Positions 1 through 8,841 of a DNA stretch of 31,383 bases are shown in pieces; positions within the stretch are counted from its first letter, which is position 1; each line of letters begins with the position of its first letter. The position numbers and the translations under genes were made by a program. The DNA comes from Scenedesmus sp. ARA3. Lineage: Eukaryota; Chlorophyta; Chlorophyceae; Sphaeropleales; Scenedesmaceae. Under the pieces are notes generated by a model. It made no database searches. It was not told the DNA's origin and saw only the letters and a program-made list of their open reading frames with translations. The stretch lies in the NCBI GenBank assembly GCA_004335835.1, contig RWJK01000671.1, positions 1-31,383 on the forward strand, in the 5' to 3' direction.

Positions 1-378
1 AGCTGTGCATGACCAGCGTGCTTCGGCATCCTGGCTTTGTCTAGAATTCGTCATTTTACATGTTAGGCCACTGCTGCACAGTGCTACGCCTTCAGCAGGA
101 GTATATGTGGATGTGCAACAGCAAGACAGGGTTCATACTGTGACCCTCTATCAGCTAGCTGCGGACTTTAACGTACTTGCGATGCACGGGGTGGCAGGTA
201 CCACTTCAGGTCGTTGTTGTCAGTGACTGAAAGTTAGGCAAGGATTCAAGGTACTGTTGTTTCTGCAAAGTGACAGTTCTGTGTTGGCTATGTGGTCAGG
301 ATGCCCACGTACAGTCCCAACACATGCACGACATTGCCAGCATTGCTGACCTTCTTGCTTTTGCTGCAATGCCCACAG

Positions 379-672
379 GAAGCAGCAGGCGTTGCCGGCC
401 TGCTTGTCCGCGTGCTGCCAGCACCGGCAGGCGCCAACTTTGATGATGCAGCAGAGCCCCCTGCAGGCATTGCCGCAGGAAATTCTAGTGCGCCTCTGCA
501 CCGCAGGGAGCACCTGCGCATGTGCTTCAGCGCGCCAGGTTTCTGCGGCGTCAGCGCCTTCAGCAGCTATGCAGAGTGTGATCACACTCATGAGCGGCAG
601 CTGCGGCAGAAAGGGCTGGTGCATTCTGACCGCACCTTGAGGCTGCAGCTGCAGCTATTCATCAAGCATTGA
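379..672 (+). CDS. Possible last exon of an unidentified gene entering from the left
   Basis: A 97-codon stretch begins right after a pyrimidine-rich acceptor (TGCCCACAG, ending at 378) and runs to a TGA at 670-672. Within it the third codon positions are GC-rich until about 640, and the composition (Ala, Gly, Pro, Arg, spaced Cys and His) is less Leu/Cys-extreme than that of most chance frames here. I recognise no family. If real, earlier exons lie left of the window or between 1 and 300, where I could not find a convincing partner. An overlapping 134-codon minus-strand frame is the alternative. Confidence is low because there is neither homology nor a confirmed upstream exon. Confidence 0.25.
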   Translation, partial: EAAGVAGLLVRVLPAPAGANFDDAAEPPAGIAAGNSSAPLHRREHLRMCFSAPGFCGVSAFSSYAECDHTHERQLRQKGLVHSDRTLRLQLQLFIKH

Positions 673-1110
673 ACTCCACTGAACGTCATTCTTTGTCTCT
701 GGAGGCTTTGAAGCAGCGCTGCAGGGTAGTTGCTGCGGTATGGCGCCGTTTGCTGCGCACCAGCAATGGCTGGATAGGTCAGGCTGGTGCTAGGGTTTGT
801 CTACTTGTCTGGCAACTGCCTTTGGTGGATCTGAGCGTCCTTCAGTTTGCTCTCGTCGATGAAAGCTCCAACTAATCACGGATCTGCTGCGAAAACGAGC
901 AAAACGTGAAACTACTTCACCTGCAGAGCTAGGTCGCCGAAGCAATCCAGGTCGCCTGTGCAAGTAGATCAGGTGGAAGAGCTCTGATCATCCAAATCAA
1001 AACCTGCAAAAAAACGTATCTGTCACGGCTCGAGCGCTTGCTTGACGTTCCAGTGCAGCAAGTTGGCAGCAGCACACACAGCAACTGCCTGCAGGCAGCA
1101 GTCCATCCAC
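673..1110. other. Intergenic / upstream region of the EEP gene
   Basis: No coding signal was found in these roughly 440 bases. Short open frames occur on both strands but none has a start context, splice partner or recognisable motif. The interval should contain the promoter and 5' UTR of the EEP gene starting at 1111. No clear TATA box stands out. Confidence 0.4.
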
Positions 1111-4068
1111 ATGGCGCCACAACTGTTGCCAAAACCAGGGGAGGTAGTCAATCAAGACTTCCGTCTACCTCTGGTTGCGGCAGAGCAGTCGCAGGAGCGG
1201 CCCATCAAGCTGCTGCAGTGGAACATAGAGAGGGGCTATGAGCTGGACAAGGTGCGCAAGCGCCAGCAGCACAAGCCTGCCCGCCTGCTGATATGTTACC
1301 TAGATCACTCTCCTTAAAAACACCTGAACAGCTGATTATGCAGTGTCGAGTGCGCCCTGGGAATGTCTCTTGCCGCACTGCAGTACAACCACTGCACAGG
1401 CAAGCATCACCGTGATCAACCCCAATTGCCGTGCAGACACTTGCAGGAACTGCCCATGCAGACATGCGCAGAACCGTGCTTCAACAACTTATGCTTGGGT
1501 TGTTGGAAACCATTGACAACCACTGCATGCACATGCAGATGTCTTGGCACACTCGGCGACACAGTTTGGCCCCTGCCTGCTGCTGGCGACAGACGGCAGA
1601 CTGTTGGTCTGCATGCCACGGATTGCCGACCGCTTGCATCTGCTGAAGATGTCTGCGTTCAAACTGCTATGCCAGGTCATACAGCAGCTGCGGCAGGTGG
1701 ATGCAGACGTGCTGTCCCTGCAGGAGGTTGACATCGGCTGCGAGCGCAGCAGCTGCAAGGACACTGGCGCTGCCATCGCACAAGCCCTGCAGCTGAACTA
1801 CCTGTTCGTGTGTGAGCAGTAGCTGTGCATGCTGATAGCGCCCTGTCGTCGCACAGCGGCGAGAAACAGTTGCAGCAGACACACATATGTCTCAGCAGCA
1901 GCAGATGTGCCTCAAAGACGCAGGCCTGCGGCATCCTAGCACAGCATGGCAGTCTGGGCGCAGCACAGACATGCACACACGACAATGTTTGACCAACACC
2001 ATTGTCCAGTCAATCTTTCGTGCTACTGTTCTCTCCGGACTCGGCTCAAACAGCGAGCTGTCACAAGCACTGTCGGTTTTCCAGTACCCCAACCTAGCCC
2101 TACCTGCTAAAACAAAACTTCACGCACTTCCTGCAGGCGAGTTTGAGGAGCTGCACTCTGAACTTCGCAATGCGCGCTCACAAGGCGGCGGCGTGCATGG
2201 CAATGCCATCCTCAGCAAGTTTGACTTTGCCGGCTGGCATGTGCTGGAGCACAGCCACCACCCAATCGACTGGGAGGCGGCACCTGAGGCGCAGCCACAC
2301 AAACTGGCTGCTAAGGAGCCGCGCAGAGGCAGGTGGGTGGAACGGCTGCTGGTTACCTTTCTAGTTGCTGCAGCAATGCAAGCGCTGCATGCACTTGGCT
2401 CACCTGTACCAGTGCTGCATGTGTCAGGCGCGCCTGTGAGGAGTCAAGACCTGCGTGTGGCATGTGCTGTCCTGCCTTGCCGCTTGCGCTGAACATGCTG
2501 CTGCTGTCGTGTTGCTGTTCCACACAGGCGCCTGACCCTGGCGGCTGACGTGGCAACTCCCCAAGGGCCGCTGCGCGTGTACTGCTGCCACTTGGAGGTG
2601 GGCCTGCTGCTGCATCTCATTTAATGCCAGCATCACGCACGCGTGCATCGGCACTTTGGGAACATGCCATCATGCAGGAGGCCTGCTGCTGATGCTCGAA
2701 CCACCCAGGACCACCATATGCACTGAGTACAACAGGGATGTGCCACTGAACCGAGTGGCAATATAATCCAACTGCTGCGATGCAGCCAACGCAGCAGGGG
2801 GTGACGTGCCCTGCCCCGTTGCCTGCGCTGATGCGTGCTGTGCCCCGCCAGGTGTTCTGCGGCATCACGTCACGCGTGTGGCAGTTCTCTGATGTACTGC
2901 TGGACGCAAAGCAGCAGCAGCAGCTCCAGCTCCAGCAGCAGCAGCAGCAGCGTCCAGCGCAGAGCTCAGAAGCCGAGCAGCAGCAGCAGCAGCAGCAGCA
3001 GCAGGGTAAGGTTGCACAGCAGTGCGAACAGCAGCAGCACTCCAGCAGCAGCAGCAGGAGCAGCAGTCCTGCTGCCTCGGCAGCTCCTACCCCTTGCTGC
3101 CAGGCCATACTCGGGGACCTGAACACCATGGCACACAGCGTGGCACGGCTGTCGCCCAACTACTGCTGTGATGGCATGCGCTGGCGCAGCCTTGGCAGCA
3201 GCGAGGCGGCCTGGTGGCAGCGGCACGTGCTGGCAGTCATGGGTGAGTGGCGGTTGTGTTGTTGAGTGCTGAGTAGTGCAACGCGTGGTGGAAGTGGTGC
3301 TGCACGCCTGCAGGATGCAGTGTTGTTGAGCAGTGGCGCGTGTAGCTGTTGGCTAGAGGGTGTGCTGTCAGGGTCAAGGGCCATCAAGCAACACCCGTTC
3401 AAAACAGGCTGCTTTCGAGCAGCGACAGCTGGCATGTGGGCTGCGAGCTGCCTGGAGCAGCACTGCACGATTCAAGCCTGTTGCATGTTGTTTAGCTGCT
3501 GCTGCTGCTGCTGCTGCTGCGCTGCCTGCCTGCCTGGCTGCTGCAGAGCCGTGCCCAGTGAACAGCTACCTGCTGCAGGCGGGGCTGCCGCAGCAGGTGG
3601 CAGAGGCAGCAGTCAACCCAGGTAGGGAGCATGGCGCACTGCAGCAGCATAGATCATTGTGGCATGCTTTCAATGCGACATTATGGATGCTAAGATTATC
3701 TGCGCCATGCATTTTGTGGCGCAGGCGGCAGCTTGCCAACAGCTGGCGCAAAACATGCACCTTGTATGTGCAGCAAGCGAGGCGCTCCTGCAGTCAACCA
3801 GCCACCTCAATTGCATACTTCAGTGTTGCATCTGCTGGTGTTGCTGCTGTATGCAGGCTTCTTTGACCCATTTGATGTGAACAAGGATGTCACACTGGAC
3901 AATCCAGCGTACCGCATCGGGCCCATCCACTTTATGGCTGGCAAGCTGGACTGGTGCCTGCTGCGGGGCATGCGGGTGCTGCGCAAGCAGATGGGCAACG
4001 ACAACTATGCAGCATCGGACCACAAGTGGCTGCTAGTCGAGGTGCAGCTTGCTATATCCCAACAATGA
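1111..4068 (+). CDS. Endonuclease/exonuclease/phosphatase (EEP, DNase I-like) superfamily protein
   Basis: Seven exons join in phase: 1111-1251, 1676-1811, 2137-2332, 2528-2597, 2852-3242, 3547-3621 and 3857-4068, giving 406 residues. The Mg2+-dependent phosphodiesterase signature is complete: QWN (Asn38), LQE (Glu64), CHLE (His179), GDLN (Asp270, Asn272) and SDH (Asp391, His392), so an active hydrolase is expected. The substrate cannot be told: the superfamily includes AP endonucleases, DNase I, TDP2, deadenylases and lipid phosphatases. The start is the first in-frame ATG, context CACATGG. All introns are GT-AG (GTGCGC, GTGAGC, GTGGGT, GTGGGC, GTGAGT, GTAGGG), and the second intron splits the Cys codon before FEELHS. 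A Gln/Ser-rich insertion (residues about 202-252) sits between His179 and the GDLN motif. No signal peptide or membrane segment is seen. Superfamily assignment is firm; exon ends are predictions. Confidence 0.88.
3495..3546 (+). repeat. CTG tract forming the acceptor region of an EEP-gene intron
   Basis: An uninterrupted CTG run is followed by GCCTG-type repeats and ends at the CTGCAG acceptor of the fifth intron. It seems to serve as the polypyrimidine-like region of that 3' splice site. Confidence 0.6.
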
Positions 4069-5025
4069 TGACGTGCTGAGCTGAGACAGGAGCCCTCTGA
4101 GCTGAGTAAGCTCAGTGCAGCTGCTGCAGCAGTACAGGCAGGGCAGTGCTGAGCTGGAGGCATGTGCCGCTGCGCGTGCAGGCCATCACGGCAGTGCTGC
4201 CAGGCAAGGTAGGCGTGTGTGGGGCGAGCCGCAAGGCAAACCTGCGGGCGCAGTAGCTCCTGGCTCATGGTGAAGCTCCCGCACAGCACCGTCATTACCG
4301 TTGCCAAGGTGGCGCGACATGGCGTGATTTGTGCCGGACAGCAATGTTTCGCATGAACAAACAATTGTGCTGCAGGTGGCAGGCATCACGTGCTGCGTAT
4401 CTGCGATCTCGCAATTGCCTTTCGTTGGCTCTTCAAGTAATTCCTTATAGTTTTTATGATGCACAGATCGAATATATCAGGGCGTCCAGCTGCGATTATC
4501 CGCTTCTGCGTGAGGATTCAGATGAGTGTACAGCAGTGACAGCTCCGTGCCCGTTGAGGACCTACTTGGAACACATGCAGGTGTGCATCTGGTCAGGTCG
4601 GGTTGATTCCAAAATGGCGCGTGGTGTAGATGGTCAGCTAGCTACTCTATATTCAAGCGTAGGTGCGTGGCATACAGGCGCCTGCAGTTCAATTCCAGAC
4701 TCTTAGATCAGTGGCTTAACAACGGAAACAGCGGAATGCGTGGTGCAAGTTAAGAGGACAGCAGGTAGACTGCTGCGGACTGCTTGAGACTAGGCTCCGC
4801 TTGGGCTCCGTGGTCTTCAGAATAGTCGAATTTACAGAGTTTCGAATCTTTGTTGTTGTTTATCATCTCAGAGATCTCAGCCACGTCCAAGCAAGGCAGG
4901 AAACAGCCCAGCCCACCGCAGCACACTCCCTGCGTGCATCCCTCGGCAGCGCGTGGAACCTTCGCCTGCTGACGGCTTGTCTGATGTTTGTCTGGTCCTG
5001 CCTGATCGGCTGCACAGGATGAGCC
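4069..5025. other. 3' region of the EEP gene and upstream region of the disordered-protein gene
   Basis: About 950 bases lie between two same-strand genes. I found no convincing coding exon; the 125-codon frame near 4329-4706 has no motif and lies in ordinary-looking sequence. No TGTAA signal occurs on the + strand here, so the EEP transcript end is not located. A tRNA-like fragment lies near 4615-4706. The second half should hold the promoter and 5' UTR of the gene starting at 5026. Confidence 0.4.
4615..4706 (+). repeat. tRNA-like (possible decayed SINE) fragment
   Basis: TGGTGTAGATGGT resembles a pol III A box, and about 60 bases later AGTTCAATTCC resembles a B box. The acceptor, anticodon and T stems do not pair properly, so this is not an intact tRNA. 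It may be a decayed tRNA-derived SINE or chance. Confidence 0.25.
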
Positions 5026-8000
5026 ATGGGCCTGACTGAGGGGCAGGGCGAACACACCACCGACCAAAAGACAGCGACAGCTGCAGCTTGCGGCAAGCAC
5101 GCAGCGTGTCAGCAAGCTTCAGCAGCAGAACCGGACGGCACTTCAACGCCTGACGCGAAGGACGCGCCAGCAAAGGCCTTCTCCAGCCACAGTGATGATG
5201 AGCAGGCCCCAGTAGAGCAGAGCATGGGCATCCGCAGGCACAGTGGCTCTGCAGGCAAGTCTTACTCCTGGCAGGGCCCAGTGCAGGCAGTGCCACCTAT
5301 GTGCTGCCCCCTGCCGGGCAGCGGGCACAAGCAGCAGCAGTTTGGCCAGCAGCAGCAGGTGCCTAACGGCACAAACCACCTGCTGTCGGCAGGCAAGCAG
5401 CAGCAGCAGGCGGGTGCGGGGTTCGGCGCTGCGTTTGCACCCAACAGCAGCAGTGGCCGTGCACCACTGGAGCGGCAACAGCAGCAGCAGCAAGCTGGCT
5501 CTTTGCAGGGCCAAGGGCGCCGCCAGCAACAGCAGCAGCAGCAGCCAGCGCCGCCATCATCAGCATCGCTGAGCACTAGCACATCATTAAGCAGCAACAG
5601 CAGCAGCAGCAGCGCAGATCCCCCTGCCCAGCACATGCAGCAGGACCTGGTACGCAGCCGCAGCAAGGGCAGCGACAGCAGCAGCAGCCAAGGCCACAGC
5701 AGCAGCGGCCGCGGCAGGGGCAGGCAGGGCGCAAACTCTGACCAGTCCCCAGCTGCACACCGCAGAGGGCTGTCTGGCTGTAGTGCTTCGCCGCCACCCT
5801 TTCCTGCAAGCAGCGGCGCTGGCCGCGACGCAGCAGCTGTGCGCGGGCAACAGCAGCAGCAGCAGCTGGGGGGCCCTGCACCCGGCAAGCTGCAGCAGCA
5901 GCAGCAGCAGCAGCAGCAGCACGGCAGCATAGGAGAGCTGCGGGACCAGAACCCGCGCGGAGGCTCCTGGAACGCTGGCCCTGCAGGAAACATGTCGGGC
6001 CCTGCAGGAAGCATGGCCGGCCCTGCAGGAAACATGGCGGTCGGCGGAGCTGCAGGAAACAGCAGTGGGACGGCCGGCAAGGGCGGCAGGGGCGGCAACA
6101 AACAGCAGCAGCAACAGAACAAGGGCTCCCAGGCTGCAGGCTTAGCCAGTGGCCCTGGTGGTGCTGCTGCTGCTGCTGGTATGCCTGCTGCTGCTGCGAG
6201 CAACATGCAGCAGCAGCGCGGCCCGCCGGGCCGGCATGGCAGCAACAGCAGCCTCAACAGCAGCGGCCCACGCAGTAACAACAGCAGCGGCAGTGGGTTT
6301 GCCGGCGCTGCTGCAGCCAGCCGGCCTAAGCCTCTGATGCTTCCGGACGAGGACGATCTGCTGTCCGATGTTGTGCCGCCGCGCAAGCAGACGCCGCCGC
6401 TGCCTGGCTCTGCAGCACAGCAGCAGCAGCAGCAGATGCAGCACCCGCTGCAAGTACTGCGGGCGGCTGGCGCACACATCAGCAGCGCGCCTGTGGCGCA
6501 GCCTGCTGCAAGCAGCAGCAGCAGCAGCAGCAGGGCTGCGGCTGGTGGCAAGGGCAACCAGCAGCAGGCAGGCAAGAACCAGCTGGGGTCAACCCGGGCT
6601 GCAGCAGGCCAGAAGCAGCAGCAGCAGCAGCAAGGTGGCAACACAGCTGGCACGGGTGGCAGCAGCACACCCACAAGCACCAGCAGTGGCGGCCAGCCGG
6701 CAAATACTGCTGCTGCTGCTGCTGGTGGGCCTGGGTGGGCGCCTGCGCCGCCTCCTCCACCCCCGCCACCTCCTCGAAGACAGCAAACTGTAGTCATGCT
6801 GCCTTCGCAGGACATCCGCAAAGCGCCAGGCACGCTAGTCGCACTGGCAGGCGGCAGGGGCAGCAGCAGCAGCAGTTTGAGCGGCAGCGGCAGCAGCAGG
6901 GGTGCTGCACCGCCCGGCCCTGGGAGTGTAGCTGCTGCTGCCGCTGCTGCTGGCTCTGCAGGGCTGCGCAAGGCTCCTGCTGCTTCATCTGCTGCTCCTG
7001 GGTCCCTTCCTGCAAGGGGCAGCAGCAGCAGCATGATCAGCAGCCAGCAGCAGCAGCAGATGATGCACCCGCACCACAGCCATCATCAATCAGGCAGTGG
7101 GCACATCGCTGGGCCAATGCCACCCCCAGGTGGACCCCCACCCCCTATGGATGGCCCTACTGGCAGCAGCAGCAGCAGCGCAGCCATGCACCCGCGCCGG
7201 CAGCAGCAGCAGCAGCAGCAGCAGGGTGGCAGCATGGGGGCACCTCCGCTGTCGCCAATGGGTGGGCTGCAGCACAACAGCAGCAGTGGCATGCTTGCTG
7301 CCCTGAGCCATGGTCCTCAGCCGCTGATGCATCCACCTCCACCAGGGGCCAACATCAGCAGCAGCCTGCGTGGCCCTGGCAGCAGCAGCAGCGGCGGCGA
7401 TGCACCTGGCATGCAGCAGCAGCAGCAGCGCCATGCCTCTGCACCGCCTGGTGGCAGGGCCAGTAGCAGCAGCAGCAGTGGGGCCAATGCAGGCAGCCGG
7501 CAGCAGGGCAGCAATTGCTTGCCTGCTGCTGCTGCTGCTGCTGGTGCTGGGGGCCATGCCAAGGCCGGCAATGTGCAGCAACAGCAGAGCTCCGCAGCCC
7601 CTGCTGCTGCTGCTGCTGCCAGGGCTCCTGCTGGGCCTGATGATGTGGCACATGCTGCCAGCAGCAGCAAGAGCAGCAGCGGCAGGGAGGCGGCGCCGGG
7701 TCGTGCTGGGAACCAGAGGCAGCAGCAGCAGCAGTCTGGCAGGGATGCGAAAACAAGCAAGGAGCCCAGCAGCAGCAGGGACAGCAGCAGCAGCAAGACT
7801 CAGGGTGACGCATCTGCTCCAACAAGCAGCAGCAGCAACAACGTTGGCGCTAGCGCTACTGCTGCTGCAGCACCTGCTGCAGCCCCTGCGCCTGCACCCA
7901 GCAAGGCAAGCCCAGTTGTCATTGCTAACTGCCTGCCTGAAGATGAGGACGATCTGCTGGGCATCACTCCCAGCAGCAACAGCAGCAAGAGCAGCACACA

Positions 8001-8841
8001 GCAGAAGCAGCCGCAGCAGCAGGCTGGCAGCAGCAGCAGCGCAGCAGGCGCCAGCAGCTACAGCCAGCAGCAGCAGCAGCAGCAGGGTGTGGCCGGCATG
8101 TCGCAGCCGCCGCCTCCGCCCCGCAAGGGCCGGCGGGTGATTGATCCAGCCGGCAGCAGCAGCAGCATGGGTCAAGCTGCTGCTGCTGGCAGCAGCATGG
8201 ACAGCAAACTCATCCCTGCAGGAGGCATGATGGGTGCTGCTGCTGCTGCTGGTGGTCCAGGGGGGCTAATGGTGCAGCCGGGAGCAGTGTACACCTCAGC
8301 AGCAATGCCGCCAGTACCGCCAGGTCATCATGTTGTCATGTCACTCAACGGCATGGGGCCTGCTGTTACTTGGTCTCCACACTACGGCGGTCCTGTTATG
8401 TCAGTAGCAAGCCCGAGTGGAGCTCCCTCACCGCATATGGTGCACTTGGCGGGACCTGGGGCATTGCGGCAGGGATCACCCATGTCAGCAGCAGCAGCGA
8501 TGTCATCAGCGGGGTTGATGAGCCCTCAGATGATGCACCACCATCACCAGCAACAGCAGCAGCACGCCGCGCTGATGCAGGGTGGTGGGCCGGTGTATGC
8601 TGCTGCTGCGCTGCTGAAGCCTCCTCCCTCAAAGCGGCTGGAGATTGTGGACCCTAAGAGCAACCCCAAAAAGGGTGATGCTGCTGCTGCTGTGGCGTCT
8701 GGCAGCAGCAGCAGCAGCAGCGCTGCAGGGAAGGAGGGGAAGCAGGCAGCAGCCGGCAGCAGCAAGCGGCCTGGCAGCAGCAGCAGCAGCAAGGCTTCCG
8801 CCGGTGAGGCAGCAGCTGCTGCAGGCCTGCTGAGCATCTGA
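5026..8841 (+). CDS. Large disordered Gln/Ser/Ala/Gly/Pro-rich protein, intronless
   Basis: A single 1271-codon frame starts at ATG in good context (GAGCCATGGG) and ends at TGA 8839-8841. It has no intron, whereas every other confident gene here has several. The protein is low-complexity: poly-Gln (CAG), poly-Ser (AGC), poly-Ala (mostly GCT), a poly-Pro run at residues 575-583, and a 7-residue GPAGNMS-type repeat three times at about 318-338. Between the runs are short conserved-looking islands: LPDEDDLLSD (about 439-448) and LPEDEDDLLG (970-979), and two basic-to-IDP motifs, GRRVIDP (1035-1041) and KRLEIVDPKS (1203-1212). Paired acidic dileucine motifs could bind adaptors; the basic-IVDP motif loosely recalls the N-terminal region of eIF4G proteins, but no MIF4G domain is present. 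A scaffold or RNA-granule role is a guess. I cannot name the family. Confidence 0.75.
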   Translation: MGLTEGQGEHTTDQKTATAAACGKHAACQQASAAEPDGTSTPDAKDAPAKAFSSHSDDEQAPVEQSMGIRRHSGSAGKSYSWQGPVQAVPPMCCPLPGSGHKQQQFGQQQQVPNGTNHLLSAGKQQQQAGAGFGAAFAPNSSSGRAPLERQQQQQQAGSLQGQGRRQQQQQQQPAPPSSASLSTSTSLSSNSSSSSADPPAQHMQQDLVRSRSKGSDSSSSQGHSSSGRGRGRQGANSDQSPAAHRRGLSGCSASPPPFPASSGAGRDAAAVRGQQQQQQLGGPAPGKLQQQQQQQQQHGSIGELRDQNPRGGSWNAGPAGNMSGPAGSMAGPAGNMAVGGAAGNSSGTAGKGGRGGNKQQQQQNKGSQAAGLASGPGGAAAAAGMPAAAASNMQQQRGPPGRHGSNSSLNSSGPRSNNSSGSGFAGAAAASRPKPLMLPDEDDLLSDVVPPRKQTPPLPGSAAQQQQQQMQHPLQVLRAAGAHISSAPVAQPAASSSSSSSRAAAGGKGNQQQAGKNQLGSTRAAAGQKQQQQQQGGNTAGTGGSSTPTSTSSGGQPANTAAAAAGGPGWAPAPPPPPPPPPRRQQTVVMLPSQDIRKAPGTLVALAGGRGSSSSSLSGSGSSRGAAPPGPGSVAAAAAAAGSAGLRKAPAASSAAPGSLPARGSSSSMISSQQQQQMMHPHHSHHQSGSGHIAGPMPPPGGPPPPMDGPTGSSSSSAAMHPRRQQQQQQQQGGSMGAPPLSPMGGLQHNSSSGMLAALSHGPQPLMHPPPPGANISSSLRGPGSSSSGGDAPGMQQQQQRHASAPPGGRASSSSSSGANAGSRQQGSNCLPAAAAAAGAGGHAKAGNVQQQQSSAAPAAAAAARAPAGPDDVAHAASSSKSSSGREAAPGRAGNQRQQQQQSGRDAKTSKEPSSSRDSSSSKTQGDASAPTSSSSNNVGASATAAAAPAAAPAPAPSKASPVVIANCLPEDEDDLLGITPSSNSSKSSTQQKQPQQQAGSSSSAAGASSYSQQQQQQQGVAGMSQPPPPPRKGRRVIDPAGSSSSMGQAAAAGSSMDSKLIPAGGMMGAAAAAGGPGGLMVQPGAVYTSAAMPPVPPGHHVVMSLNGMGPAVTWSPHYGGPVMSVASPSGAPSPHMVHLAGPGALRQGSPMSAAAAMSSAGLMSPQMMHHHHQQQQQHAALMQGGGPVYAAAALLKPPPSKRLEIVDPKSNPKKGDAAAAVASGSSSSSSAAGKEGKQAAAGSSKRPGSSSSSKASAGEAAAAAGLLSI
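5977..6039 (+). repeat. 21-bp in-frame tandem repeat, three copies
   Basis: Three copies of a 21-bp unit encode GPAGNMS, GPAGSMA and GPAGNMA. The copies differ by a few bases. A related GNxxGxAG stretch follows directly. Confidence 0.85.

Noticed and set aside
5262..7034. 590-codon minus-strand frame opposite the disordered-protein gene
   Set aside because: It is Leu/Cys/Pro-rich, as expected from reading CAG/AGC repeats backwards, and has no motif.
7090..8175. 361-codon minus-strand frame
   Set aside because: It is an antisense shadow of the same repeats, dominated by Leu and Ala runs.
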